DNA from: Magnetococcus marinus MC-1
GTDB lineage: Bacteria; Pseudomonadota; Magnetococcia; Magnetococcales; Magnetococcaceae
Assembly: GCF_000014865.1 (NCBI RefSeq)
Contig: NC_008576.1
Span: 4,307,001 to 4,371,000 of the forward strand
Direction of reading: 5' to 3'
DNA: 64,000 nt
Shown here in pieces: positions 45,502-55,290 of the stretch. The stretch's first letter is position 1. Every line of letters begins with the position of its first letter. Below the pieces are notes generated by a model that was not told where the DNA came from, did not search any database, and saw only the letters and a program-made list of their open reading frames with translations. A program made the position numbers and the translations under genes.

Positions 45502-46821
45502 ATGGCTAAAATAACCATCATTGGTGCCGGTTTGGCGGGCTCTGAGGCCGCTTGGCAGCTTGCCCAGCGCAATATTCCGGTACGTCTGTATGAGATGCGC
45601 CCCCACACCATGACCCCAGCCCACCAGACCGATCATTGCGGCGAGTTGGTCTGCTCAAACTCCTTGCGCTCCGACGACCACAGCAACAGTGCGGTGGGTC
45701 TCTTGCACCAAGAGCTGCGCGGGCTGGATAGCTTAATTATGCGTTGTGCCGACCAACATCGGGTGCCCGCTGGTGGTGCGTTGGCGGTAGACCGCCACGC
45801 CTTTTCCGCCGCCATAACCGAGGCCCTTGAGCAGCACCCCCTTATTGAGTTGATCCGTCAGGAGATCGTCACCCCGCCTATGGAAGAGGATGGGTATACC
45901 ATCATCGCTAGCGGACCCCTCACAGCGGGCGGTCTGGCTCACTGGATTGAAGCACAGGTGGGCAAACGCATGGCCTTTTTTGACGCCATTGCCCCCATCG
46001 TCAGCCACGATTCCATTGATTTTAGCAAAGCCTGGAAACAGTCCCGTTATGATAAGGGCGATGGCAACGATTATATTAACTGTGCCATGGATGAGGCTCA
46101 ATATCACACTTTTGTGCAAGCACTCTTAGAGGGGGAAAAGGTGGCCTATAAGGAATTTGAGGCCAACACACCCTATTTTGATGGGTGCCTACCCATTGAA
46201 GTGATGGCGGAACGGGGCGTAGAGACCCTACGGTATGGGCCTATGAAACCGGTTGGGCTGACCAACCCTCACAAAGCGGAAAAATCCTACGCCATTGTGC
46301 AGCTGCGCCAGGATAATAAATTGGGCACCCTGTGGAATATGGTGGGGTTTCAGACCAAACTTAGCTGGCCTGCACAGAAGCGCATCTTTGCCACCATTCC
46401 CGGTTTGGAGCAGGCTGAATTTGTCCGGTTGGGGGCGCTACACCGTAACACCTTTATTAACAGCCCCACCCTGCTCAGCGAGACCCTGCAACTCAAAACC
46501 CAACCCCGCCTGCTGTTTGCCGGACAGATCACCGGCGTCGAGGGTTATGTGGAATCCACCGCCTGCGGCTTAATGGCGGGTCGTATTGTGGCCCATAAGA
46601 TGCGGGGGGAGGCCGTCAGCATTCCCCCACAGACCACCGCGCTGGGGGCACTCATGCGGCATATTACAGGGGAGGCTGACGCCACCCATTTTCAACCCAT
46701 GAACGTCAATTTTGGCCTGTTTCCCAACTTTACCGAACGGGTCCCCAAAAAACAGCGTAAAGAGGCCTATGCCCAGCGTGCCTTAACCCATATGCAGCAG
46801 TGGTTGCAGGAGAATTCCTAA
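45502..46821 (+). CDS. trmFO: Methylenetetrahydrofolate--tRNA-(uracil-5-)-methyltransferase
   Basis: The 439-residue protein begins with [21 protein letters not shown], the FAD loop, then YEMRP and [21 protein letters not shown]-like [17 protein letters not shown], and [19 protein letters not shown]. TrmFO makes m5U54 in tRNA using methylene-THF and FAD, replacing TrmA in many Firmicutes and Alphaproteobacteria. The start is taken at ATG 45502 as it gives the canonical N-terminus. The terminator at 46879 follows. Confidence 0.97.
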   Translation: MAKITIIGAGLAGSEAAWQLAQRNIPVRLYEMRPHTMTPAHQTDHCGELVCSNSLRSDDHSNSAVGLLHQELRGLDSLIMRCADQHRVPAGGALAVDRHAFSAAITEALEQHPLIELIRQEIVTPPMEEDGYTIIASGPLTAGGLAHWIEAQVGKRMAFFDAIAPIVSHDSIDFSKAWKQSRYDKGDGNDYINCAMDEAQYHTFVQALLEGEKVAYKEFEANTPYFDGCLPIEVMAERGVETLRYGPMKPVGLTNPHKAEKSYAIVQLRQDNKLGTLWNMVGFQTKLSWPAQKRIFATIPGLEQAEFVRLGALHRNTFINSPTLLSETLQLKTQPRLLFAGQITGVEGYVESTACGLMAGRIVAHKMRGEAVSIPPQTTALGALMRHITGEADATHFQPMNVNFGLFPNFTERVPKKQRKEAYAQRALTHMQQWLQENS

Positions 46822-46878
46822 CCGTTGGCGTCGCCACATCCTTAGCCCAAGGTGGAGGTGACCATGCATGGTTGAAGC

Positions 46879-46900
46879 GCCCTCTAAGAGAGGGCTTTTT
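46879..46900 (+). terminator. Intrinsic terminator of trmFO
   Basis: GCCCTCT (46879-46885) pairs with AGAGGGC (46889-46895), followed by TTTTT. It overlaps the last codons of the convergent gene at 46884. Confidence 0.85.
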
Positions 46901-48278
46901 GCCTAGATGGCGTAAACAACCTCAAGAAGAAGTAAAAAATCAACGCATAGATTAACATGGTACCAAACATGCCCAGCAATTTGGTCCAGGAGGTTTCAAA
47001 ACGCCCCAGTGAGGTCCAACTCAGTGCCAGAATAAAAATAATTTTAAAGTAGTAGTCCGAAATATAGCTTTGAATCATGCCCAGCGCGGCACCAAACAGC
47101 ATGCCAAACGCAAAGATCGGCACCAGCATCAAGGGCATACCAAAATCCACATAGGATTCGGTAATGTAGCTAAAGGAGTGGTTGGTTTTATTACCCTCCC
47201 CCCCAGCCACCATTACCCCGGCATACTTACGCACTTTATAGCTTTCAGACAGCAAAACCGGCTTATCTGGGAACAGAAAGCGGGGCATCAAAATATGGCG
47301 TATGGCCCCCATCAAGAGTGCTCCATCTTCATGGGGCACCACATCGGGCACCCTTTGAATGACTAAACTGGCATGATAGATATCCCAAATACGGTTGCCA
47401 AACGCGGTACCGGTACCCTTTGACTTTGGGCTGTTGCGCCACTTTTCAATAATATCCGCAACCATTGATAGCTTGTCTAGTTGGGTCTCTTGCCCGGTCG
47501 CTTGATAGTCTAAAAAGGTGCGCCAGTCTGACTTAATGCCCGTCCATACCGTACCGGCTATGGCCGTAAACAGCAGTAATATAGACAGGTGCAATAAAAT
47601 ACGCTTATGAATATACGAACTTTTTGACCGCACGTACGAATCCAACAGTGCCACAAAAAAGACCATCAGCGAAATACGAAAGTCGGCAAAATAGCCGGTA
47701 AAGTTTAACCCCACTTCCAGCCCCACCACCACCCACACCCATCCATATTTTTGCTGATAAATAAAGCCGAACACCACCAAAAACAGTACCCCTATCTTTA
47801 GATTAAAAATGGCATAAAGAGGCTGTGTCAACGCCGGAATCATCCAGATAATCGAGAGAATATCTTCTTTAAAATAGAGCAGTATTAAGTTGAAATAGAG
47901 TAAAAACCGAAAGGAAATCATGCTGTGCAGCGCCCTGTGGGGTTGCTCGCTTCGCGCCCATCGGGCTGTTACCCGATAACCCTGGTTAATACCGCTGGCC
48001 AAAGCCACCATGGATGCCAATCCAATTCCCACAAAGGAGACATAATCCACTTCCATGGGGCGCAGTTGAATGCCAGTAAGGGGGACGTAGAAGATTCCGA
48101 AGGTAATTTGCAGCCATTGAAAGGAGACTGAGAGCGGTACCACAATCAGGCCTGGACTATCCCGATAGGGAAGCAATATCCAGATCAAACCCAACACCCA
48201 CACACTGACCAGCGGCAGAAAACTTTCGCCGATTGCCGTGAAAAAGAGTCCTATGAAAGTCAGGATCAGTAAAAGCAA
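46884..48278 (-). CDS. Polytopic membrane protein, O-antigen-polymerase-like
   Basis: The 464-residue protein has about ten to twelve hydrophobic helices and a large soluble loop (about 255-365, including DIIEKWRNSPKSKGTGTAF and ESYKVRKYAGVMVAGGEGN). The last helices flank YITESYVDFGMPLMLV and LGRFETSWTKLLGMFGTMLI. The pattern of many helices with one large periplasmic loop is like O-antigen/Wzy polymerases, though conserved residues cannot be named. The start is TTG 48278, with GGAG about 9 nt upstream. No glycan cluster is adjacent. Confidence 0.7.
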   Translation of the reverse strand: MLLLILTFIGLFFTAIGESFLPLVSVWVLGLIWILLPYRDSPGLIVVPLSVSFQWLQITFGIFYVPLTGIQLRPMEVDYVSFVGIGLASMVALASGINQGYRVTARWARSEQPHRALHSMISFRFLLYFNLILLYFKEDILSIIWMIPALTQPLYAIFNLKIGVLFLVVFGFIYQQKYGWVWVVVGLEVGLNFTGYFADFRISLMVFFVALLDSYVRSKSSYIHKRILLHLSILLLFTAIAGTVWTGIKSDWRTFLDYQATGQETQLDKLSMVADIIEKWRNSPKSKGTGTAFGNRIWDIYHASLVIQRVPDVVPHEDGALLMGAIRHILMPRFLFPDKPVLLSESYKVRKYAGVMVAGGEGNKTNHSFSYITESYVDFGMPLMLVPIFAFGMLFGAALGMIQSYISDYYFKIIFILALSWTSLGRFETSWTKLLGMFGTMLIYALIFYFFLRLFTPSRQKALS

Positions 48279-48660
48279 CGAAACCTACTCCAATGCTTAA
48301 CCACTAGGTAGTTGTTCAGCATAGATAATTTATAGACGGCATAACTCCAACCCTTGGGGGTGGGGGGGGGCAGCCGGACTAGGCGCAAAAAACGCCGCCT
48401 CAGCTCAGCCACACGCCACAAAGACGCACCATTGATGCCAACCTCACATTAATACAAGTTCCCGAATCACCAAAAGGCCATCCCCTGCACTCAAGCTGCA
48501 TGATAAAGACAACAAGGATACACCCAGAGCACGATCACCATGCACCCAAGCTGCATAGAGTCGTCAACAAGTAAGGGCCAACACAATGTAATTTCTGGGA
48601 CACCCCTAGATTGCTCGCCCATACCGCGGCATAAGGAGAATACCCCTACCATGGGTGGGT
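48279..48660. other. Intergenic region with an imperfect direct repeat
   Basis: The 382-bp gap lies between the polymerase-like gene and the M24 peptidase gene, both on the minus strand. Two near-identical 16-mers (TGCACTCAAGCTGCAT near 48486 and TGCACCCAAGCTGCAT near 48541) are about 55 bp apart and are each followed by a shared GTCAACAAG-like tract. No gene was found. Confidence 0.55.
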
Positions 48661-49806
48661 TTAGACCTCCAGAATTTTGGGAAATTTGGTCAAATTACGG
48701 CAACCACCATTTTCGATCACCACCACATCCTCCAAACGTACCCCACCCCACTCGGGATAGTAGAGTCCCGGTTCAACCGTCACCACATGGCCCGCTTCTA
48801 GCACCATATCCCGGCTTGAAATACGGGGAGATTCATGAATCTCCAACCCTAAGCCGTGGCCGGTGCCATGGAAAAAGCCCCGCTGTTTACCATCCTCACC
48901 CGGACCAGTGGCAAAGCCCTGTTCAGTGAAATAGTTGGTTATCGCCTCATGCACCGCCTTGCCCGATACCCCCGCGCACAACATGGAAAAAGCGATCTCC
49001 TGCCCCTGCCGTACACAAGCCCAAGCTTTTTTGAGCGGCTCTGGTGCCACACCGCGGCAGACCGTGCGGGTCATATCCCCCCAATAGCCGCTCTTTTCGT
49101 GACGGGGAAAAACATCCAGAATAATGGGTTGGTGCGCGGGCAAGGGTCCATGCCCTTCCTCATGGGGGTCAGCACCCTGCTGGCCGCCAGACACGATGGT
49201 GTGGTGGGGCATCGCCCCCAGTTCAACCAAGGTTGCGTTAATCTTCGCCCGTACCCGCTCCGCCGTAAGCGCTTCGCCTTTATAATAAAGCCCGCCATCC
49301 TCATCAATATCCGCCATATGGATAAGATCAATGCCCGCCTGCATACCCTTGCCGGTGATCTCTAATGCCGCCTCAATATAGGCAATCTCATCATCCTGCT
49401 TGTGTGCCCTATCTGGCCAAAACGGGCCACTCATGGGGGTCACGCCAACCCCTTCGTGGCGTAAGGTATCGGCAATCGCCAAGGGAAAATCCCATGGCGT
49501 AATCACATCCCCCACCGACAGCTTTTTCAAAAAGGCCGCGACCAGATCCCCTTCTCCAGGCACACCATCGGCGTGAATCTCAAAATAAAAATCACGCACG
49601 TCGGCCATATCGTGAATCTTATCCACCTTGGCACAGCGCCGCGCCCGATCGATCTCCAAAGCCGAAACCACCATATGGCTGGCCCCTTGGGGACCGCCCT
49701 CCTTAACATAAAGAAAGGGGTCCGGTGCAAAAAAGCCGGTGGCATAAAAAAGGTCGGCACAGCTTTCGCTGTCCGCATAGATCAATCGGGCGGGATAAGC
49801 ATCCAT
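48661..49806 (-). CDS. M24 family (Xaa-Pro-type) metallopeptidase
   Basis: The start ATG 49806 follows AGGTGA and gives a 381-residue protein; the open frame continues upstream. The pita-bread ligands are present: Asp in ILDVFPRHE, Asp in YWGDMTRTV, His in GTGHGLGLEIHESP, Glu in VVTVEPGLYYP and Glu in GGVRLEDV. The N-terminal half is a creatinase-like domain (SCADLFYATGFFAPDPFLYVK). Aminopeptidases of this type remove residues before proline; specificity is not known. Confidence 0.92.
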   Translation of the reverse strand: MDAYPARLIYADSESCADLFYATGFFAPDPFLYVKEGGPQGASHMVVSALEIDRARRCAKVDKIHDMADVRDFYFEIHADGVPGEGDLVAAFLKKLSVGDVITPWDFPLAIADTLRHEGVGVTPMSGPFWPDRAHKQDDEIAYIEAALEITGKGMQAGIDLIHMADIDEDGGLYYKGEALTAERVRAKINATLVELGAMPHHTIVSGGQQGADPHEEGHGPLPAHQPIILDVFPRHEKSGYWGDMTRTVCRGVAPEPLKKAWACVRQGQEIAFSMLCAGVSGKAVHEAITNYFTEQGFATGPGEDGKQRGFFHGTGHGLGLEIHESPRISSRDMVLEAGHVVTVEPGLYYPEWGGVRLEDVVVIENGGCRNLTKFPKILEV

Positions 49807-50127
49807 GTGATCACCTGCTAAAAAGAGCAACGTTACCGATCTTTCAACCTTGGCGCAGAGGGTCGCAAAAGTCCAGATGCGCTGCAAGCAACGCGGACTA
49901 TTTTTCACTTTTTCATGGTATGGATTGATGGAGGAAAGCAAAACCCGGTCGTTGGACCATGACCAGCAAGCAAGGAGAGCGTACCCACGAAACAGAGAGG
50001 CGACAAAGTGCCCCATGCAAACCTACCCAGCATTGAGCTGCGGATACGGCCCAATCTGCGTAACATAACCGGCTTACCGGTCAAAAGCGATGGCTTGGCC
50101 ACAAAAAGGCCCCTTCTCTCCGTGAGA

Positions 50128-50784
50128 TTAAGCGCGCTTTAACACCTCGGCCACCAATTTTTCAATGCCCACCCCCGCCTCGGCAATGCTGGCCGCGCAC
50201 ATGTAGGCGGCACTGGAGATCACATTGTTCTGCTCATCAATGATAATCTGCTCAGCACCACTCTCCACATGGGTATTGCCCATGTTGCGGATAGCCTCAG
50301 CAGTGCCTTCATCATTACCAATGGTTAGGCGCACACCACGCTCCGCTAAGATTTTGGAGAGCACTGCGGGTGTAATACAGAGGGCCCCAATGGGTTTCCC
50401 CGCCCCATGCATGGCCATAACCAGCGCAACCAGATCTTCATCAACTTGGGCGTTGGCACCATCAAAGGCGAGGGTAGAGAGATTTTTAGCCATGCCAAAA
50501 CCGCCCGGTATAATCAACCCGTCCAGTTCGGTCGCCTTAACCTCGTCCAGCCGTTTGACATCACCCCGCGCAATACGGGCTGACTCCACCCGAACATTGC
50601 GGCGCTCGGGCATTTCATCCCCAGTCAGGTGGTTTACCACGTGAAATTGATCTTTATCCGGGGCCATGCAGACCACCTTGGTACCCGCTTTATCCAGAAA
50701 ATAGAGGGTCAAGGTCGCTTCATGGATCTCTGCACCATCATAAACACCACAGCCCGAGAGCACCACACCGATTCGTTTACCCAT
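50128..50784 (-). CDS. elbB: ElbB-family protein (DJ-1/PfpI superfamily)
   Basis: From ATG 50784 the 218-residue product reads MGKRIGVVLSGCGVYDGAEIHEA, the ElbB N-terminus, then LDGLIIPGGFGMAKNLS and PIGALCITPAVL with the nucleophile-elbow cysteine. ElbB in E. coli is a glyoxalase-type enzyme once linked to isoprenoid synthesis. The family's class I glutamine-amidotransferase-like fold is evident. A small membrane protein gene follows the start region at 50855. Confidence 0.93.
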   Translation of the reverse strand: MGKRIGVVLSGCGVYDGAEIHEATLTLYFLDKAGTKVVCMAPDKDQFHVVNHLTGDEMPERRNVRVESARIARGDVKRLDEVKATELDGLIIPGGFGMAKNLSTLAFDGANAQVDEDLVALVMAMHGAGKPIGALCITPAVLSKILAERGVRLTIGNDEGTAEAIRNMGNTHVESGAEQIIIDEQNNVISSAAYMCAASIAEAGVGIEKLVAEVLKRA

Positions 50785-50854
50785 GGTTTTATCCCTACCC
50801 AAACACGCCGTCTATCTTCACACCCAGTGCCAGCCACCCTCGGGAAAGAGAGTA

Positions 50855-51052
50855 TTAGGATTTAAACTTGGCGTTGAAACGGCTCTCATCACTTTCACGG
50901 GGCAGGCCAAAAAAATTATGAAACCGCTGGCCTGTAAAGAGTTTCCATTTTTTAAAATAACGGTCCGAATGGCCCCGTTGTAAGCCTATGGCAACCGCTT
51001 TCACCACAAAGATCAGCAGCGCCGCAATCAACACAAAATTGAGAATAGCCAT
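50855..51052 (-). CDS. Small membrane protein, hypothetical
   Basis: The 65-residue protein follows AGGA before ATG 51052. One helix at about residues 4-22 (LNFVLIAALLIFVVKAVAI) is followed by a basic, aromatic tail (HSDRYFKKWKLFTGQRFHNFFG). The family is unknown. It sits about 70 bp upstream of elbB on the same strand. Confidence 0.65.
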   Translation of the reverse strand: MAILNFVLIAALLIFVVKAVAIGLQRGHSDRYFKKWKLFTGQRFHNFFGLPRESDESRFNAKFKS

Positions 51053-51264
51053 TCCAGATCCTCTTCAAAACACCATTAAGCTTCTACCCAAAGCCCACAT
51101 ACCCTAGCCCACCCATCCTACACAACTCCCCAGCTTTTGCAAAATAGCAAAGGAGATAACGCCGAAATATCTCCGTTTTTTTCATCCAACCCTCATCATC
51201 GTTTGCCACCTCTACAACCCTGCTTGAGCCACTGCTGGCTAAACGTGGTTACCATGAGCAATAA

Positions 51265-51295
51265 AAAAAGGCGAAGCTTGACACCTCGCCTTTTT
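51265..51295 (-). terminator. Intrinsic terminator of nrdJb
   Basis: AAAAAGGCGA (51265-51274) pairs with TCGCCTTTTT (51286-51295), 27 bp beyond the stop of nrdJb. Confidence 0.88.
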
Positions 51296-51321
51296 AACTT
51301 ACGCCACGTCACTAACCATGA

Positions 51322-51972
51322 TCAGCCACACTTGGAATAACCACACTCCAGGCAGGTCTCGCAGCCATCCAGACGGACCACCGACAGCTGGCTACACTTG
51401 GGACACAAACTCCCCCCCAACATACCCTGCTTCTCCGCCTGTTTGCGTTTCTCACGCAGCTCCGCGCTCACCTCCTGCGCGTGAATCATACCAATATCCA
51501 ACAGGTGCTTCTCGATGCACTCACCAATCTCTGCCACCAAGCTGGGCATATATTTACCACCGGGCTTATAATAACCACCCCGGGGATCAAACACCGAACG
51601 CAGCTCCTCCACCAAAAACGAAACCTCTCCGCCATGACGAAACACCGCCGACAGCACGCGGGTCAGAGCCACAATCCAAGAGAAGTTCTCCATGTTTTTG
51701 GAGTTAATAAAGATCTCAAAGGGGCGCAGATGCTCCCGATCGGTGCCCTCATTCACCACAATATCGTTGATGGTAATATAGAGTGCATGCTCCGACATGG
51801 GCGTCGCAATTTTATAGGTGGTGCCCCGCAGTTCCGGTGGACGCTGCAACAAAGGCTGCATGCGGATCACCTCGGCCCCACCGGTTGGACGCTTCTCCTC
51901 TTCTGCTTCCGTCTTGGGAACATCAGAGACAACCTCAAAACCCACAATCTTTTTCTCAATCGTGACGGACAT
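51322..51972 (-). CDS. nrdJb: Class II (B12-dependent) ribonucleotide reductase, C-terminal part
   Basis: The 216-residue protein holds the NrdJ C-terminal module: KIVGFEVV at the start, a TSCPD-type region (HALYITINDIVVN, PFEIFINSKNMENFSWIVALTRVLSAVFRHG, GGYYKPGGKYMPSLVAEIG) and the redox tail LCPKCSQLSVVRLDGCETCLECGYSKCG-like with Cys pairs. In single-chain NrdJ this module is fused; here it is a separate gene 293 bp downstream of the catalytic part, as in the split NrdJa/NrdJb of Pseudomonas. The start is ATG 51972 with GGGGAG upstream. Confidence 0.9.
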   Translation of the reverse strand: MSVTIEKKIVGFEVVSDVPKTEAEEEKRPTGGAEVIRMQPLLQRPPELRGTTYKIATPMSEHALYITINDIVVNEGTDREHLRPFEIFINSKNMENFSWIVALTRVLSAVFRHGGEVSFLVEELRSVFDPRGGYYKPGGKYMPSLVAEIGECIEKHLLDIGMIHAQEVSAELREKRKQAEKQGMLGGSLCPKCSQLSVVRLDGCETCLECGYSKCG

Positions 51973-52265
51973 TATGTTACCGCTCCCCATCTACTGTTTT
52001 GGTCTGCCATATACACACGCCTAAGGACAAACAACCACCCATTCCCGTTAAGCATGCTCGGCGGCGCTTGGCCTAACCCTTGGCGCATCGTATGGACACC
52101 CGAGACAACCCACGTGTGTCACCGCTTTTACAGCGGTTGTACCCCACCTGCGGCCATCCGAACTTTAACCCCTCGTTTTAACCTCTCGTGTGGTGCCACC
52201 ACCCACCCTTGGCAGCCATTATCCAGCATCACCCTGGTTAAACAACATTTACTCGGGTCGCCCGT

Positions 52266-54389
52266 TTAATAGCGCCCGTAATAACCCTCTTTAAGCGCCT
52301 CAAACAGATTGGCGGCGGTATGTTTTTCGCCGTCGTACTCAATCTCTTCGTTACCCTTAACCTCAACGGTACTGCCATCTTCCATAACAAACCGATAGCT
52401 GGTATTGGCAAGATCCTCCTCTTTAACCAACACACCCTGAAATGCCTCGGGATTAAAGCGGAAGGTGGTACACCCCTTCAGCCCCTTTTCATAGGCATAG
52501 AGATAGATGTCCTTAAACTCATCGTAAGGAAAATCGGTGGGCACGTTAATGGTCTTGGAAATGGAAGAGTCCACCCACTCCTGCGCGGCGGCCTGAATAT
52601 CCACATGAGCCCGTGGATTAATGGCATTGCTGTCCAAAAAGGTTGCGGGCAGTAGGTTTTTCTCTTCTTCGGCATAGGGATCGGCATCAGGATTAACCAA
52701 CGCCCGATAGGCCAGCAGTTCGTAAGAGAAGACATCCACCTTCTCTTTGGTCTTACGCCCCTCGCGAATAATATTGCGGCTGTATTTATGGGCAAAACTG
52801 GGTTCAATACCATTGGATACATTGTTACCCAACGACAGCGAAATGGTCCCCGTTGGCGCAATGGAGCTATGGTGACTAAAACGCGAGCCTTCGGTTTCAA
52901 TACGCTTGCGCAGGCGCTCAGGAAACTTAGCCATATAGCGGCTATAGCGGGCCATGAGCACCTTGCCGGGCAGTTGATCCCCGACACAGATGCCGTCATT
53001 GGCCATCTCAGGACGCTTGGCCATCATCGCTTCGGTAATGGTATACATCTGGTTCATCACCGGGGCTGGACCCTTTTCATTGGCCAGCTCCAGACCGACT
53101 TCCCAACCGGTTAGCGCCATTTCGCGGGCCACTTGGCTGGTAAACTCTACGGATTGACGGTCCCCATACACCATATTGAGCATGGTCAAGGTTGAGCCTA
53201 AACCTAAAAAGCCCATACCATGACGACGTTTATGTGCAATCTCATCGGCCTGACCCGGCAGGGGTAGACCATGGATTTCCACCACATTATCCAACATACG
53301 GGTAAAGACAGCTACCACCTCTTTAAAGCGTGCCCAATCAAATTCCGCCTTGGCCGTAAAGGGGTTTTTAACAAAGCGTGCCAGATTGACCGAACCCAGC
53401 AGACAGGCCCCATAGGGGGGCAACGGCTGCTCACCACAGGGATTGGTGGCCCGTATATCTTCGCAGAACCAATTGTTGTTCTGCTCATTGACCTTATCAA
53501 TCAAAATAAAACCCGGCTCGGCATAATCGTAGGTGGAGGACATCACCACATCCCACAACCGACGGGCAGGAATGCTCTTCCATACCCGGCAGGCCACCTC
53601 GCCCTGCTCATTGGTTTTATAGCCTTCGGTTACGGGCCAGTGGCGGTAGACAATCTCCACCGTTGGGTCATCCAACTCATAGTGGTTGGCAGGGAACACC
53701 AGTTCCCAATCCATATCGGACTTAACCGCCTCCATAAACTGCTCAGTCACCAAACAGGAGAGGTTAAATTGACGCAGACGGCCATCCTCACGCTTGGCAC
53801 GGATAAAATCCACCACATCCGGGTGGGTAATATCAAACGTGGCCATTTGCGCACCACGCCGCCCCCCCGCCGATGAGACGGTACGGCACATGGCGTCATA
53901 GATGTCCATAAAGGAGAGCGGCCCCGAGGTGCTGGAGCCAGCCCCCGCCACAAACGCCCCACGGGGACGCAAGGTGGAGAACTCATAGCCGATGCCGCAG
54001 CCTGCCTTAAGGGTCAAACCCGCCTCATGCACCGCCGCCAGGATATCATCCATGGAGTCTTTAACGGTTTGCGAAACGGTACAGTTGATGGTACTGGTGG
54101 CGGGTTTATGGTCCCGGGCACCGGCATTGGAGACAATGCGTCCCGCCGGTATGGCACCCTGCATCAGTGCCCACAAAAAGCGCTGATACCACTGCTCCTG
54201 GAGCGGTTCTTGCTCAACCAAAGCGAGCGCACGGGCAACCCGTTTGAAGGTGTCTTCAATGGTCTTATCCACAGGGTCGCCGCCCTTGGATTTGAGACGG
54301 TATTTGCGGTCCCAAATATCTTGGGAGGCAGACTGGAGTTCCAGATCCCTTTGCGGATTGATATCCAGTCTCTTCACGCGATTGGGCAT
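52266..54389 (-). CDS. nrdJa: Class II (B12-dependent) ribonucleotide reductase, catalytic part
   Basis: From ATG 54389 (AGAGGT upstream) the product is 707 residues. Landmarks are GRIVSNAGARDHKPATSTINCTVSQ, AGCGIGYEFSTLRPRGA, ATNPCGEQPLPPYGACLLGSVNLARFV (the NPCGE loop with a catalytic cysteine), and NVSNGIEPSF. The enzyme reduces ribonucleotides using adenosylcobalamin, in the presence or absence of oxygen. The C-terminus lacks the TSCPD/Cys tail, which is encoded by nrdJb. The open frame extends to 54527 without motif support. No cobalamin riboswitch box was found upstream. Confidence 0.95.
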   Translation of the reverse strand: MPNRVKRLDINPQRDLELQSASQDIWDRKYRLKSKGGDPVDKTIEDTFKRVARALALVEQEPLQEQWYQRFLWALMQGAIPAGRIVSNAGARDHKPATSTINCTVSQTVKDSMDDILAAVHEAGLTLKAGCGIGYEFSTLRPRGAFVAGAGSSTSGPLSFMDIYDAMCRTVSSAGGRRGAQMATFDITHPDVVDFIRAKREDGRLRQFNLSCLVTEQFMEAVKSDMDWELVFPANHYELDDPTVEIVYRHWPVTEGYKTNEQGEVACRVWKSIPARRLWDVVMSSTYDYAEPGFILIDKVNEQNNNWFCEDIRATNPCGEQPLPPYGACLLGSVNLARFVKNPFTAKAEFDWARFKEVVAVFTRMLDNVVEIHGLPLPGQADEIAHKRRHGMGFLGLGSTLTMLNMVYGDRQSVEFTSQVAREMALTGWEVGLELANEKGPAPVMNQMYTITEAMMAKRPEMANDGICVGDQLPGKVLMARYSRYMAKFPERLRKRIETEGSRFSHHSSIAPTGTISLSLGNNVSNGIEPSFAHKYSRNIIREGRKTKEKVDVFSYELLAYRALVNPDADPYAEEEKNLLPATFLDSNAINPRAHVDIQAAAQEWVDSSISKTINVPTDFPYDEFKDIYLYAYEKGLKGCTTFRFNPEAFQGVLVKEEDLANTSYRFVMEDGSTVEVKGNEEIEYDGEKHTAANLFEALKEGYYGRY

Positions 54390-55290
54390 GAGAAGATGAC
54401 CTCTACTCGTAAACGTGCGAAAACTCTTCCAAGCCATACAACAGGGTGCCAGCCGCAGCGGCACCGTTTCGTATGACGAACCGGCACATCGGAATAGAGG
54501 GCTCCCGATGGTGCACATAGACCGCATACCCGGATAGGTCCACCGCGCCTTCTTAATGAGGATTAAACGGTGTTGGACCGATGCAGCCTATGGATTAAAA
54601 TGGTCTACCTTGTGCAAAAGAATGGCGCGCAGCGCAGACCAAAAAAGTGTTTATGTAGCCAAAAAAACCTTTTACCTGCTTAGGTTTATAGGATACCGCG
54701 AAGTCCCACTGCGTCGCAATGGCTCCGGTTGACCAACCACCATAGATTTCATTTCTGGAAACGCTTTGTTCGTTAACCGTAACAGGTAGGTGAAACAGCG
54801 CGAGAGAGATCATGCCACCGTTACCCGATGGGTTCAACACCATTGTATGCTTGACAACTTCGAATTCACCCTCTGCCGACCACCACGATGGCGTGAAAAT
54901 CCATGTATGCCAAGGGATGCAGCAGATCCCTGTCAGACCGGAAAAAAATTGTATCTTGTCATCCAGAGGGGGGGACCCTTGGCAAGGCAAGGGTGTAACA
55001 CGCCTTCTTCGTGCAGAGACCCCACCACTGGATTATCCACACGATTTGCCCCTTAATCCTCCCCCTTGAACGCCCCTTTGTCCGGGAAATAGGGCCTATT
55101 GCATCAACACCCACTTCACCCTGTGGGCAGCGTGCGTGTAGGTTAACTTGACGCCCTGCCCTCTTGAGTATGCTTGCTTTTTTTCACTTAACCCCTTTAG
55201 CCCATCAGGTGGCCCATCGTTTTTAATGGGGATATTGGTTAACATGTCAAAAGATTCAAGTTCGGCCACCCTGACCCCAAGTGAAACACC
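54390..55290. other. Long intergenic region upstream of nrdJa
   Basis: About 900 bp with no gene I can support strongly. It contains a GGTGCC/GGCACC hairpin (about 54456-54477) in the nrdJa leader and an unsupported 131-codon frame at 54595-54990 (minus). Confidence 0.5.
54595..54990 (-). CDS. Doubtful ORF, 131 codons, possible remnant
   Basis: The translation contains VLNPSGNGGMISLALF and YGGWSTGAIATQWDFAVSY, but no family is recognisable and there is no clear ribosome site. Its base composition is less GC-rich than the neighbours. It may be a degraded gene or chance. Confidence 0.2.
   Translation of the reverse strand: MPCQGSPPLDDKIQFFSGLTGICCIPWHTWIFTPSWWSAEGEFEVVKHTMVLNPSGNGGMISLALFHLPVTVNEQSVSRNEIYGGWSTGAIATQWDFAVSYKPKQVKGFFGYINTFLVCAARHSFAQGRPF

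Noticed and set aside
54390-54600. Possible cobalamin riboswitch upstream of the B12-dependent reductase
   Set aside because: The conserved B12-box pattern (GCCACTG and following elements) was not found; only one ordinary hairpin is present.
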